This document shows positions 49,178 through 58,062 of a stretch of DNA of 64,000 bases, piece after piece. Source of the stretch: Streptomyces sp. NBC_01429. GTDB taxonomy: Bacteria > Actinomycetota > Actinomycetes > Streptomycetales > Streptomycetaceae. Each line of letters starts with the position of its first letter. Position 1 is the first letter of the stretch. The stretch spans positions 4,987,501 through 5,051,500 of the forward strand of contig NZ_CP109599.1 of the NCBI RefSeq assembly GCF_036231945.1, read 5' to 3'. A model generated the notes under the pieces. It did not search any database. It had not been told where the DNA came from and saw nothing but the letters and a program-made list of their open reading frames with translations. Both the position numbers and the translations under genes were made by a program.

Positions 49178-50017
49178 ATGACCAAGAAGACGCGGATGCG
49201 CGTGGCACGTGTGGCGGCCGGCGCGGTGATCGCCGCGGGTGCCTCGCTGACCATCGCGGGTGCCGCTCAGGCCGTCTCCGGCAGCGGCAGCGCCGACTCG
49301 TCGCTGATCGGCGGCCTCGGTGGCGAGACCGAAGGCACCACCGACGGCAACACCATCGTCGGCGCGATCTCCGGCGGCACCGACGGCGGCGCCGACGCCG
49401 GTACGACGGACGGTGGCACGACCGACGGCGGTACCACGGACGGCGGTTCCACGGACGGCGGTTCCTCCACCGACGGTGGCACCACGGACGGTGGCACGGC
49501 CGACGGCGGTACGACGGACGGCGGGACCACCGACGGTGGCACGACCGACGGTGGTACCACGGACGGCGGCACGACCGACGGCGGTACGACGGACGGCGGG
49601 ACCACCGACGGCGGCGCGACGGACGGCGGCACGACCGACGGCGGTACGACGGACGGTGGCTCCACCGACGGCGGCACCACCGGCGAGACCACCACCGGCG
49701 GCACCGACGGCGGCGCCACGTCCGGCGGTTCCACCACCGGCGGTTCGACCTCCACCACCGGCGGTTCGTCCACCGGCGGCTCGGCCGACGGCGGTTCGAC
49801 CTCCACCGCCGGTGGTTCGACCACCGGCGGCAACGGCGCGGACACCGACAGTGTCGGCTCGCAGCCGGTCCAGCAGGGCGAGGTCAAGGAGGAGCTGGCG
49901 GAGACCGGCGCCGCCGAGACCACGTTCCTGCTGATCGGCGCCGCGACCATGATCGCGGGTGGCATCGGCTTCCGGATGCTGCCGCGTCTGGTCGCCGGTG
50001 GCCGCACGGCCGCGTAA
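49178..50017 (+). CDS. Repeat-rich sortase-anchored surface protein (LAETG)
   Basis: The 279-residue protein has a signal peptide (charged start, then AAGAVIAAGASLTIAGAAQA), a long region of TTDGG pentapeptide units (about residues 75-168), a Gly/Ser/Thr-rich stem and a C-terminal LAETG sorting motif. A hydrophobic helix (TTFLLIGAATMIAGGIGF) and basic tail follow. LAxTG is the substrate type of class E sortases in Streptomyces, so the protein should be linked to peptidoglycan. ATG 49178 is preceded by GGGGG at about nine bases. Function is unknown; an adhesin or spacer is possible. Confidence 0.88.
   Translation: MTKKTRMRVARVAAGAVIAAGASLTIAGAAQAVSGSGSADSSLIGGLGGETEGTTDGNTIVGAISGGTDGGADAGTTDGGTTDGGTTDGGSTDGGSSTDGGTTDGGTADGGTTDGGTTDGGTTDGGTTDGGTTDGGTTDGGTTDGGATDGGTTDGGTTDGGSTDGGTTGETTTGGTDGGATSGGSTTGGSTSTTGGSSTGGSADGGSTSTAGGSTTGGNGADTDSVGSQPVQQGEVKEELAETGAAETTFLLIGAATMIAGGIGFRMLPRLVAGGRTAA
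49400..49680. repeat. In-frame 15-bp TTDGG repeat array
   Basis: About 18 near-identical 15-base units of the form acgacsgacggy-gg encode TTDGG with occasional Ser or Ala substitutions. They make up the extracellular stalk. Frame is kept throughout. Confidence 0.9.
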
Positions 50018-50071
50018 CACCCCGTACCGCACCCGTACCCGCCCGTATCGCCGGGCAGGTGCGGGAGGTAC

Positions 50072-50110
50072 GGAAGGGCCCGGACGCTGGTTCAGCGTCC
50101 GGGCCCTTCC
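50072..50110. terminator. Terminator after the LAETG protein gene
   Basis: A perfect 17-bp stem (50072-50088 with 50094-50110) with loop GGTTC, 55 bases after the stop codon. It lies between this gene and the convergent small zinc-ribbon gene and can serve both. Confidence 0.92.
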
Positions 50111-50184
50111 ACGTACGAATCTCTATGTGCGCGAAGTCACGTGCCCGGGGCCGCGTGGGCGGCTGTACCGGTCACGCGCACCGG

Positions 50185-50379
50185 TCACGCGGGCTGGTGT
50201 GCCGCCACGAACGCCACCGCCGCCACGAGCAGCACCAGCAGGGTCAGCAGAGCCGCGGGGTTCAGGCCCCCCAGGGGGCCCTGCTGCTGGAGACGGTCCC
50301 GGTGGGCGCGGCACACGCGGCATCGGCCCTCGGCGACCGGTCCCGCGCAGTTGGCGCACACCAATCGGTCGTAGGTCAT
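50185..50379 (-). CDS. Small zinc-ribbon membrane protein
   Basis: The 64-residue protein has a CxxC pair twice (LVCANCAGPVAEGRCRVCRAH), predicting a zinc ribbon, and a C-terminal membrane helix (PAALLTLLVLLVAAVAFVAA). ATG 50379 is preferred because GAGGAGGA lies six bases upstream; the ATG at 50385 sits directly against that site. Similar small proteins lie between prfB and ftsE in other streptomycetes as I recall. Its role is unknown. Confidence 0.75.
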   Translation of the reverse strand: MTYDRLVCANCAGPVAEGRCRVCRAHRDRLQQQGPLGGLNPAALLTLLVLLVAAVAFVAAHQPA

Positions 50380-50673
50380 GCGCATTCCTCCTCACCGCGC
50401 GGCGGAGCCGCTAGCAGGTGTCTTTCGCTCAACGCTCGGGGGAACGCGAGCGTTCCCCCCTCCTACTGTGCCAGTTCCCGGCCGGTTCGGCGCGGTCGGC
50501 CGGAATCCGCCGGCCCGCCACCTCTGGCGCTCCCCGCGCATCCGTGATAAATCACCCCAAGCGCGGACCAGGGCGGCCCGGTCCCGGCACCAACCTCGGA
50601 CGCGGACTGCGCGCGTCGGCCCGGTTCGCGTAATGTCTCGCTCACCTACTCCCTGCCGACCGTGGTGCATCTC
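50380..50673 (+). other. Divergent region upstream of ftsE
   Basis: This 294-bp gap contains a hairpin (GGGGGAACGC at 50438-50447 with GCGTTCCCCC at 50450-50459) close to the small-protein gene and the promoter for ftsEX. No gene is supported. Confidence 0.45.
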
Positions 50674-51363
50674 GTGATTCGATTCGACAACGTCTCCAAG
50701 ACCTACCCGAAGCAGAACCGCCCCGCCCTGCGTGACGTCTCCCTCGAAATCGAGAAGGGGGAGTTCGTCTTCCTGGTCGGCTCGTCCGGTTCCGGTAAGT
50801 CGACCTTCCTGAGACTGCTCCTGCGCGAGGAGCGCACCAGCCACGGCATGGTGCACGTCCTCGGCAAGGACCTCGCGCGCCTGTCGAACTGGAAGGTGCC
50901 GCAGATGCGCCGTCAGCTCGGCACGGTCTTCCAGGACTTCCGGCTGCTTCCCAACAAGACCGTCGCGCAGAACGTCGCGTTCGCGCAGGAGGTCATCGGA
51001 AAGCCGCGCGGCGAGACCCGCAAGGCCGTACCCCAGGTGCTCGACCTGGTCGGTCTCGGCGGCAAGGAGGACCGCATGCCCGGCGAGCTGTCCGGTGGTG
51101 AGCAGCAGCGCGTCGCGATCGCCCGGGCCTTCGTCAACCGCCCGATGCTGCTGATCGCGGACGAGCCGACCGGCAACCTCGACCCGCAGACCTCCGTCGG
51201 CATCATGAAGCTGCTGGACCGCATCAACCGCACCGGTACGACCGTGGTGATGGCGACCCACGACCAGAACATCGTCGACCAGATGCGCAAGCGCGTCATC
51301 GAGCTGGAGAAGGGCCGTCTGGTCCGAGACCAGGCGCGCGGCGTCTACGGCTACCAGCACTGA
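50674..51363 (+). CDS. ftsE: Cell-division ABC transporter ATP-binding protein FtsE
   Basis: The 229-residue ATPase has Walker A GSSGSGKST, Q-loop in VFQDFRLLP, signature LSGGEQQRV and Walker B LLIADEPTGNLD. FtsE with FtsX controls extracytoplasmic peptidoglycan hydrolases during division or branching. GTG 50674 gives the canonical N-terminus (IRFDNVSKTYPKQ) and the family length; in-frame GTG codons at 50662 and 50665 are alternatives. FtsX begins 65 bases downstream and the pair is probably co-transcribed. Confidence 0.95.
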   Translation: MIRFDNVSKTYPKQNRPALRDVSLEIEKGEFVFLVGSSGSGKSTFLRLLLREERTSHGMVHVLGKDLARLSNWKVPQMRRQLGTVFQDFRLLPNKTVAQNVAFAQEVIGKPRGETRKAVPQVLDLVGLGGKEDRMPGELSGGEQQRVAIARAFVNRPMLLIADEPTGNLDPQTSVGIMKLLDRINRTGTTVVMATHDQNIVDQMRKRVIELEKGRLVRDQARGVYGYQH

Positions 51364-51428
51364 GCATCAGCGCCATCAGCGGCGCCAGCAGCATCTGCGC
51401 ACCGAGTATCAAAAGCTGAAAGGACGCC

Positions 51429-52346
51429 ATGCGCGCCCAGTTCGTCCTGTCGGAGATCGGCGTCGGTCTTCGCCGGAATCTCACGATGACTTTCGCGGTC
51501 GTCGTCTCCGTAGCCCTCTCGCTCGCTCTGTTCGGCGGCGCGCTGCTCATGAGCGAGCAGGTCAGCGTGATGAAGGACTACTGGTACGACAAGGTCAACG
51601 TCTCCATCTTCCTCTGCAACAAGAACGACGCGGCGACCACGCCCAAGTGCGTCAAGGGCGCGGCGACGGGCCAGCAGCGGGACCAGATCAAGGGCGATCT
51701 GGAGAAGATGGACATCGTCCAGACCGTCCACTACGAAACGTCGGACGAGGCGTTCAAGCACTACAAGGAGCGGTACGGCGACAGCCCCATCGCCGCCACC
51801 ATCACCCCGGACCAGATGCCGGAGTCGTTCCGCGTCAAGCTCAAGGACCCCGAGAAGTACCAGGTGGTGGCGACGGCCTTCGCCGGCCGGGACGGGGTCC
51901 AGTCCGTCCAGGACCAGCGGGACATCCTCCAGAACCTCTTCGATCTGATGAGCGGGATGAGAATCGCCGCGCTCGGGGTGATGGCGCTGATGCTGGTGAT
52001 CGCGCTGATGCTGATCGTCAACACCGTGCGCGTATCGGCGTTCAGTCGCCGCCGGGAGACCGGGATCATGCGGCTCGTCGGCGCCTCCAGCTTCTACATC
52101 CAGATGCCGTTCATCATGGAGGCCGCGTTCGCCGGGCTGATCGGCGGCGCCGTCGCCTGCGCGATGCTGCTCGTCGGCCGCTACTTCCTGATCGATCACG
52201 GTCTCGCCCTCGCCCAGAAGATGGAACTCGTCAACTTCATCGGCTGGGACGCGGTGCTCGCCAAGCTTCCGCTGGTGCTCGCGATCGGCCTGCTGATGCC
52301 CGCCATTGCGGCTTTCATAGCGCTGCGCAAGTACCTCCGGGTGTGA
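51429..52346 (+). CDS. ftsX: Cell-division permease-like protein FtsX
   Basis: The 305-residue protein has a first transmembrane helix (TFAVVVSVALSLALFGGALL), a large extracellular domain (about 50-175, including the sequence SIFLCNKNDAATTPKC with two Cys that may form a disulphide) and three C-terminal helices with the FtsX signature GASSFYIQMPFIMEAAF. It signals across the membrane to cell-wall hydrolases. AAAGGA precedes the ATG. Confidence 0.95.
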   Translation: MRAQFVLSEIGVGLRRNLTMTFAVVVSVALSLALFGGALLMSEQVSVMKDYWYDKVNVSIFLCNKNDAATTPKCVKGAATGQQRDQIKGDLEKMDIVQTVHYETSDEAFKHYKERYGDSPIAATITPDQMPESFRVKLKDPEKYQVVATAFAGRDGVQSVQDQRDILQNLFDLMSGMRIAALGVMALMLVIALMLIVNTVRVSAFSRRRETGIMRLVGASSFYIQMPFIMEAAFAGLIGGAVACAMLLVGRYFLIDHGLALAQKMELVNFIGWDAVLAKLPLVLAIGLLMPAIAAFIALRKYLRV

Positions 52347-52413
52347 CAAGCGCCCCTGGCGCGCTCTCGGCAAGCACCTTTCGGGTGTCCGTCGTTGTCC
52401 TAGACTCGACGCC

Positions 52414-53685
52414 ATGTCGGGCTCCGATGCGTACCGAGGACCCCGCGGCATGGGCCGCGGGGCGGCTCTGACATTGGTTTTCGCGAGTGTGCTGGCCGCG
52501 GGCGCGGCCACCAACTCGCTGCCGCGCGGCGAGGAGGAGACGTCCCGCGTCGCCTCCCGCCCGGCCGCCTCGACGGTCGACCGCGAGGAGATGACCCGGG
52601 CGGCGGCCAAGGCCATGGCCGACGGCAAGTCGGCCACGGAGGCGGCCGAGGAGGTCGTCAGCCGCAGCGGCGACCGCTGGGGCGCGGTGTACGACAAGAA
52701 AGAGTACGAGGAGTTCCAGCAGGCCCTCGACGGCGAGTACACCGGGGTCGGGCTCTCGGCCCGGCGCACGGCGGGCGGCCTGATCGAGGTCACCCGCGTC
52801 CAGCCCGGCGGCCCGGCCGCGAAGGCAGGCATCGGCCCGGGGGACATGGTCAGGAGCGTCAACGGCACGGGCGTCGCGAAGCGGCCCGTCACCGAGGTCA
52901 TGGCGCTGCTGCGCGGCGACAAGGCCGGTAGCGGTGCGGGTACGGGTACGACGGGCGCGGGCGGCACGGCCGGTGAGCGCGACAGGGCCGGCGACCCGGC
53001 CGGTGGGCGCGGCGCGGCCGGAAAGAAGACGTCCGCCGTCGGCACCCGCGTCGCGATCGGCCTGGAGCGGGACGGCCACCGCTGGACGCAGAGCCTGCGC
53101 CGCGCCCGGCTCACCACCGAGTCCGTCACCGTCGACCCGATCGAGGGCGGCGCCCGGCGGATCAAGGTCAACGCGTTCACGAAGGGCTCGGGCGAGCTGG
53201 TGCGCGAAGCCGTCCTGGACGCCCCGCGCGGCGCCGGCGTCCTGCTGGACCTGCGGGGGAACGCGGGCGGGCTGGTCGCCGAGGCCGTGACCGCCGCCTC
53301 CGCCTTCCTCGACGGCGGCCTCGTCGCCACGTACGACATACGCGGTGAGCAGCGCGCCCTCTACGCCGAGCAGGGCGGCGACACCGAGCGGCCCGTGGTG
53401 GTGCTGGTCGACGGCGGCACGATGAGCGCCGCCGAGCTGCTCACCGGCGCCCTCCAGGACCGGGGCCGGTCCGTCACCGTGGGCTCGCCCACCTTCGGCA
53501 AGGGCTCGGTCCAGATGCCCAGCAAGCTGCCCGACGGCTCCGTCGCCGAACTGACCGTCGGCCACTACCGCACCCCGGCGGGGCACGGGGTGGACGGCCA
53601 GGGCGTCACGCCGGATCTGCTGGTGGGCCGCAGCGCCCAGGAGCGGGCCAGGACGGTGCTGAGCGGCCTCGGCGGCAAGGAGTAA
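52414..53685 (+). CDS. S41-family C-terminal processing peptidase
   Basis: The 423-residue protein has an N-terminal signal/anchor (AALTLVFASVLAAGAATN), a PDZ domain (GEYTGVGLSARRTAGG ... IGPGDMVRSVNGTGV), and an S41 catalytic domain with the Ser in GGTMSAAELL and the general base Lys in FGKGSVQ. A Gly-rich insertion of about 30 residues (AGSGAGTGTTGAGG and following) interrupts the PDZ region. The likely role is processing of exported proteins near the division or cell-wall machinery, since it is encoded right after ftsEX. Confidence 0.93.
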   Translation: MSGSDAYRGPRGMGRGAALTLVFASVLAAGAATNSLPRGEEETSRVASRPAASTVDREEMTRAAAKAMADGKSATEAAEEVVSRSGDRWGAVYDKKEYEEFQQALDGEYTGVGLSARRTAGGLIEVTRVQPGGPAAKAGIGPGDMVRSVNGTGVAKRPVTEVMALLRGDKAGSGAGTGTTGAGGTAGERDRAGDPAGGRGAAGKKTSAVGTRVAIGLERDGHRWTQSLRRARLTTESVTVDPIEGGARRIKVNAFTKGSGELVREAVLDAPRGAGVLLDLRGNAGGLVAEAVTAASAFLDGGLVATYDIRGEQRALYAEQGGDTERPVVVLVDGGTMSAAELLTGALQDRGRSVTVGSPTFGKGSVQMPSKLPDGSVAELTVGHYRTPAGHGVDGQGVTPDLLVGRSAQERARTVLSGLGGKE

Positions 53686-53719
53686 AGGAGTTGCGCCGGG
53701 GTGCGAAAATGGCGGGACT

Positions 53720-54199
53720 ATGGCTAAGGAAACAGGGCGCAAACTGATCGCGCAGAACAAGAAGGCGCGGCACGACTACCTCATTCTCGACACCTATGAG
53801 TGCGGTCTCGTGCTGACGGGCACGGAAGTGAAGTCCCTGCGCCAGGGACGGGCCTCCCTGGCCGACGGCTTCGTACAGATCGACGGACACGAGGCGTGGC
53901 TGCACAACGTCCACGTACCCGAGTACAGCCAGGGGACGTGGACCAACCACACCGCCCGGCGCAAGCGGAAGCTGCTCATGCACCGCGCCGAGATCGACAA
54001 GCTGGAGTCGAAGTCCCAGGAGTCGGGTCACACGATCGTGCCTCTGGCGCTGTACTTCAAGGACGGCCGGGCCAAGATCGAGATCGCGCTGGCCAAGGGC
54101 AAGAAGGAGTACGACAAGCGCCAGACGCTGCGGGAGAAGCAGGACCGGCGCGAGACCGACCGGGCGATCTCGGCGGTCAAGCGGCGTCAGCGGGCGTGA
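53720..54199 (+). CDS. smpB: SsrA-binding protein SmpB
   Basis: SmpB carries tmRNA to stalled ribosomes in trans-translation. The 159-residue protein has the OB-fold sequence KKARHDYLILDTYECGLVLTGTEVKSLRQG (in parts), IDGHEAWLHNVHVPEYSQGTWTNH, and the positively charged C-terminal helix KKEYDKRQTLREKQDRRETDRA. The tmRNA gene ssrA starts 160 bases downstream on the same strand, so the pair sits side by side. Confidence 0.97.
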   Translation: MAKETGRKLIAQNKKARHDYLILDTYECGLVLTGTEVKSLRQGRASLADGFVQIDGHEAWLHNVHVPEYSQGTWTNHTARRKRKLLMHRAEIDKLESKSQESGHTIVPLALYFKDGRAKIEIALAKGKKEYDKRQTLREKQDRRETDRAISAVKRRQRA

Positions 54200-54245
54200 G
54201 CGCGGCGTGAGAGCGGCCCCGGCCGCGCGTCCGGCGGGAATAGGC

Positions 54246-54275
54246 TGGCACGGTGGTGCGTTGGTCACGTAGGAT
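54246..54275 (+). promoter_or_regulatory. Possible ssrA promoter
   Basis: TAGGAT at 54270-54275 resembles a streptomycete -10, with TGGCAC about 18 bases upstream as a weak -35. This would start a precursor some 75 bases ahead of the mature tmRNA end. Confidence 0.35.
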
Positions 54276-54358
54276 GGAACACGTACCGGCACACAGCGGG
54301 TACACGCTCATGAAAGTGAGCATCCGCCCATGAAAATGGGCTTTTGAAAAAAACACAT

Positions 54359-54745
54359 GGGGATGATCGGTTTCGACATCGGATGTCGAAGCAGGGGAAG
54401 CGAGTCGAGGAAGCGGCAATGATCTCGTTAACCATATGTCGCAAACAATAATCGCCACTTCCAAGCGCGATTCCTCCGCCTTCGCCCTCGCTGCCTAATT
54501 AGCAGCTAGCGAAGACTCTGCGGAGTGTCAGCCCGGGGCTGTTCCCGACCCGGATCCTGGCATCAATTAGGGGACTAAACCTCTGAGCCCGGTCACGGGA
54601 CACAGAGGGAAATCAAACAGTGACTGAGCCCGTCGGAGACTTGTCCGTGTGATCTCCGGGGCCGAGAAAATCGTAGCGGACTGCACTCGGAGAAGCCCTG
54701 GTTCCGCACCGTTGGACGCGGGTTCGATTCCCGCCATCTCCACAA
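54359..54745 (+). ncRNA. ssrA: tmRNA (ssrA)
   Basis: The 5' end GGGGATGAT pairs with CATCTCC at 54735-54741 to form the acceptor stem, and 'gacgcgggttcgattcccgcc' gives the T arm. Between them lies the tag frame. Reading from GCC at 54454 gives ATSKRDSSAFALAA and TAA at 54496. The preceding bases TAATC-GCC match the U/A context seen at the resume codon in E. coli. The discriminator A is followed by CAA, so CCA must be added after transcription. Confidence 0.93.
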
Positions 54746-54758
54746 TTCTCATGTGAGG

Positions 54759-54792
54759 CGAAGGCCCCGCTGCTCAGGCAGCGGGGCCTTCG
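54759..54792 (+). terminator. ssrA terminator
   Basis: A perfect 15-bp stem (54759-54773 with 54778-54792), loop TCAG, 14 bases after the tmRNA 3' end. Confidence 0.92.
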
Positions 54793-55057
54793 TCGTGTCG
54801 TGCGCGGTCCGACTGTCCGGCGCCGCAAGGGAGTTGGGTGCCGCGACGGGGTGGCTGGAGCGGCCTCCCGGGAGTTGGCTCCCTACCACCGCCACCGCAT
54901 TGATGTACGGCAACCGCTGAAACGTAACTCTGGCGTCGGCGGCGTGGGCTACATTCATCCCCCGGGTGCGGTGTGGTAGGGGGGCGTCCGGTTCGGGTGG
55001 GGACCCGGCCGGCGAGGGAACCGACCAGCTGCGTATCTGCCCGGATCAGTGAATTGA
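54793..55057 (+). other. Intergenic region between ssrA and matA
   Basis: No credible gene was seen in 265 bases. It carries the matA promoter. A minus-strand open frame in this region has no ribosome site or conserved sequence and was left out. Confidence 0.4.
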
Positions 55058-55867
55058 GTGGTGGGGGATGTGCATCCAGCAGTGGAAAATGTGCGAAATA
55101 GTGCGCAAAAGGGGCATGTGTACGAACCGAACGACGTCACCGTCGAACTGGACGGCCTGGGCCGTCAACTCTCCGAACTCCCGGCCGGATCACGTCCCGC
55201 CGGCCTCGCCGCCGCCGTACCGGAAGCGGGACCCGAGGGTTCCGACGGGCCGGTCTTCGTGGACGAGAGCGGCCGGCGGAGCAGGAAGCTCCGCAAGGCG
55301 GGCTGGTTCGTCGCCGTCGCCTGTGCCTGCTACGCGGTGACGGTGGTGGCGGCGCTCGTCGGCGGCAACTCCGACGCGCCCTGGCTCCCGATACCCGGCC
55401 TCGCGGAGAAGGGCAAGGCGGACAGCGTCGAGATACGGCCCGGTGTGACCGCGAGCGGCTCCGTCCCGGCGAGCCCCGGCGCGCCGGGGGAGGGGACCTC
55501 GGCGCCGGATCCCGACTCCGACGACCCGGCCGCCGTCCCCCGTACCCCCGGCAGGACGGCGCCGAGCGGCGCGGGCGACGCCGACGCGCCCGCGCCCGGC
55601 GCCTCCGGCACGGCGGGCCCCGCCCCGGCCGGCGCCGCCACCCGTACCCAGCCCGCCCCCGGCGTACCGTCCGCGACCGCCACCGCGGTCACCGGCGGAA
55701 CCAGCGGCGGCGCGGCCGGCACCGGTGGCGGCGACGGGCAGCCGAGCCAGTCGACGCAGCCCTCGGAACCGGAGCCGACCCCCTCGGACCCGGCCACCTC
55801 CGCCGACCCCCAGCCGGGACTCGACGGCGGCGGCCAGGACCTGGCCGCCGCGGAAGGCGCGCGGTAG
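55058..55867 (+). CDS. matA: MatA, mycelial-aggregation locus membrane protein
   Basis: The 269-residue protein has a cytoplasmic N-terminal part (about 80 residues), one membrane helix (GWFVAVACACYAVTVVAALVG) and an extracellular, disordered Pro/Ser/Gly/Thr-rich C-terminal half. It is placed directly before the polysaccharide synthase and overlaps it by one base (TAGTG). In S. coelicolor and S. lividans, matA and matB are needed for the pellet-forming exopolysaccharide poly-beta-1,6-GlcNAc. The start is uncertain; GTG codons at 55058, 55061 and 55067 are all in frame. Confidence 0.75.
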   Translation: MVGDVHPAVENVRNSAQKGHVYEPNDVTVELDGLGRQLSELPAGSRPAGLAAAVPEAGPEGSDGPVFVDESGRRSRKLRKAGWFVAVACACYAVTVVAALVGGNSDAPWLPIPGLAEKGKADSVEIRPGVTASGSVPASPGAPGEGTSAPDPDSDDPAAVPRTPGRTAPSGAGDADAPAPGASGTAGPAPAGAATRTQPAPGVPSATATAVTGGTSGGAAGTGGGDGQPSQSTQPSEPEPTPSDPATSADPQPGLDGGGQDLAAAEGAR

Positions 55868-58062
55868 TGGCCTCTTCCCGCAGGCGGGCCCGCGGCCGCA
55901 GGAACGCACGGGCCGGACGGCGCGTACTGCCCATGCGCTATCTGCTGCCCACACTCATCCTGGTCGCGCTGCTCGCCATGCTCATGCTGCGCGGCTACGT
56001 ACACAGCGAGATCCTCGCCGACCACCGGGTCGGCTCCCCGGCCGCCACCGACCAGGTGCCCGACCACATCCTCCGGGGCGGCCCCGTCATCGACGCGCGG
56101 GGCACCGGAGCACCCACCTCCCTGAGCGTCCCCGACCGCAGACTCGTCCTCACCTTCGACGACGGCCCCGACCCCGAGTGGACGCCGAAGGTGCTCGACC
56201 AGCTCAAGCGGTACGACGCCCACGCCGTCTTCTTCGTCACCGGCACCATGGCCTCGCGCTACCCGGAACTGGTCAGACGCATGGTGGCCGAGGGCCACGA
56301 GGTCGGCCTGCACACCTTCAACCACCCCGACCTCTCCCTCCAGACCACGTCCGACATCGACTGGGAGCTGTCGCAGAACCAGCTCGCGCTGGCGGGCGCC
56401 GCCGGGATCCGCTCCTCGCTCTTCCGGCCGCCGTACTCCTCCGACGCGAACGCGATGGACGACAAGACCTGGCCCGTCGCCCGGTACATCGGCACCCGCG
56501 GCTACATCACCGTCCTCGAAAGCTCCGACAGCGAGGACTGGAAGCGCCCCGGCGTCGACGAGATCATCAAGCGGGCCACCCCCCGGGGCACCGGGGGAGC
56601 GGTCGTGCTGATGCACGACTCCGGCGGCGACCGCTCGCAGACCGTCGAGGCGCTCGGCCGCTACCTGCCCGAGATGAAGGAGCGCGGCTTCCGCTTCACC
56701 AACCTCACCGAGGCGCTCGGCGCGCCCAGCGCCCACACCCCGGTCACCGGCACAGCCCTCTGGAAGGGCAAGGCGTGGGTCGCCGCCGTCGCCCTCTCGG
56801 ACAACATCACCTCGGTCCTGGTCGTCGGACTGTCGGTGATCGGCGTCCTGGTCATCACCCGGTTCGGCCTGATGCTGCTGCTGTCCTTCGCGCACGCGCG
56901 CAAGGTGCGCCGCAGGGACTTCGCCTGGGGGCCGCCCGTCACCGAACCGGTCACGGTGCTGGTGCCCGCGTACAACGAACGCGAGTGCATAGCCAACACG
57001 GTCAACTCGCTGACGGCGAGCGAACATCGCATCGAGGTCATCGTCATCGACGACGGCTCGAACGACGGGACCGCCGACATCGTCGAGGCGCTCCGGCTGC
57101 CGAACGTCCGTGTCGTACGCCAGCCGAACTCCGGCAAACCGGCCGCCCTCAACAACGGCATCGCGCACGCGAGTCACGACATCGTCGTGATGATGGACGG
57201 CGACACCGTCTTCGAACCGTCCACCGTGCGCGAACTGGTGCAGCCCTTCGGCGACCCGCGCGTGGGCGCGGTCGCGGGCAACGCCAAGGTCGGCAACCGC
57301 GACACCCTCATCGGCGCGTGGCAGCACATCGAGTACGTGATGGGCTTCAACCTCGACCGGCGCATGTACGACATGCTCGGCTGCATGCCCACCATCCCGG
57401 GCGCGGTGGGCGCCTTCCGGCGGCGGGCCCTGGAGCGCGTCGGCGGGATGAGCGAGGACACCCTCGCCGAGGACACCGACATCACCATGGCCCTGCACCG
57501 CGACGGCTGGCGCGTCGTCTACGCCGAGCGCGCCCGCGCCTGGACCGAGGCGCCCGAGTCCGTACAGCAGCTGTGGTCCCAGCGCTACCGCTGGAGTTAC
57601 GGCACGATGCAGGCGATCTGGAAGCACCGCCGCGCGCTCGTGGAGCGCGGCCCCTCCGGGCGCTTCGGGCGGGTCGGACTGCCGCTGGTCTCGCTGTTCA
57701 TGGTGCTGGCGCCGCTGCTGGCCCCGCTGATCGACGTATTCCTGCTGTACGGGCTGGTCTTCGGCCCCACGCAGCGGACCGTGGTGGCCTGGCTCGGTGT
57801 GCTGGCCATCCAGGCCGTGTGCGCGGCGTACGCTTTCCGCCTGGACCGGGAACCGATGAGGCATCTGATCTCGCTGCCCCTCCAGCAGATTCTGTACCGG
57901 CAGCTCATGTACGTGGTGCTGCTCCAGTCCTGGATCACCGCGCTCACCGGCGGGCGGCTGCGCTGGCAGAAGCTGCGGCGTACGGGAGTGGTCGAGGCGC
58001 CGGGTTCGATCCCCGCGCCGCGCGGGAAGGACGCCGATCAGGACCGGAGGACCGTCGCGTGA
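55867..58062 (+). CDS. matB: MatB, bifunctional polysaccharide deacetylase/glycosyltransferase 2
   Basis: The 731-residue protein joins two enzymes on the membrane. After an N-terminal helix (LLPTLILVALLAMLML) comes an extracellular NodB deacetylase domain (TFDDGPDPEW motif 1, HTFNHPD motif 2, RPPYSS motif 3). A second helix near 305-330 leads to a cytoplasmic GT2 domain with DDGSNDGTAD, DGDT, EDTD and QRYRW, the signatures of processive synthases. Further helices end the protein. In S. coelicolor MatB makes and partly deacetylates poly-GlcNAc. GTG start at 55867. Confidence 0.9.
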   Translation: MASSRRRARGRRNARAGRRVLPMRYLLPTLILVALLAMLMLRGYVHSEILADHRVGSPAATDQVPDHILRGGPVIDARGTGAPTSLSVPDRRLVLTFDDGPDPEWTPKVLDQLKRYDAHAVFFVTGTMASRYPELVRRMVAEGHEVGLHTFNHPDLSLQTTSDIDWELSQNQLALAGAAGIRSSLFRPPYSSDANAMDDKTWPVARYIGTRGYITVLESSDSEDWKRPGVDEIIKRATPRGTGGAVVLMHDSGGDRSQTVEALGRYLPEMKERGFRFTNLTEALGAPSAHTPVTGTALWKGKAWVAAVALSDNITSVLVVGLSVIGVLVITRFGLMLLLSFAHARKVRRRDFAWGPPVTEPVTVLVPAYNERECIANTVNSLTASEHRIEVIVIDDGSNDGTADIVEALRLPNVRVVRQPNSGKPAALNNGIAHASHDIVVMMDGDTVFEPSTVRELVQPFGDPRVGAVAGNAKVGNRDTLIGAWQHIEYVMGFNLDRRMYDMLGCMPTIPGAVGAFRRRALERVGGMSEDTLAEDTDITMALHRDGWRVVYAERARAWTEAPESVQQLWSQRYRWSYGTMQAIWKHRRALVERGPSGRFGRVGLPLVSLFMVLAPLLAPLIDVFLLYGLVFGPTQRTVVAWLGVLAIQAVCAAYAFRLDREPMRHLISLPLQQILYRQLMYVVLLQSWITALTGGRLRWQKLRRTGVVEAPGSIPAPRGKDADQDRRTVA

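Noticed and set aside
49408..49680. CRISPR-like array.
   Set aside because: The units are contiguous 15-base coding repeats with no spacers, within an open frame.
57990..58030. A stretch resembling a tRNA T arm ('gggttcgatccccgcg').
   Set aside because: It lies in frame inside matB and there is no acceptor stem or anticodon arm around it.
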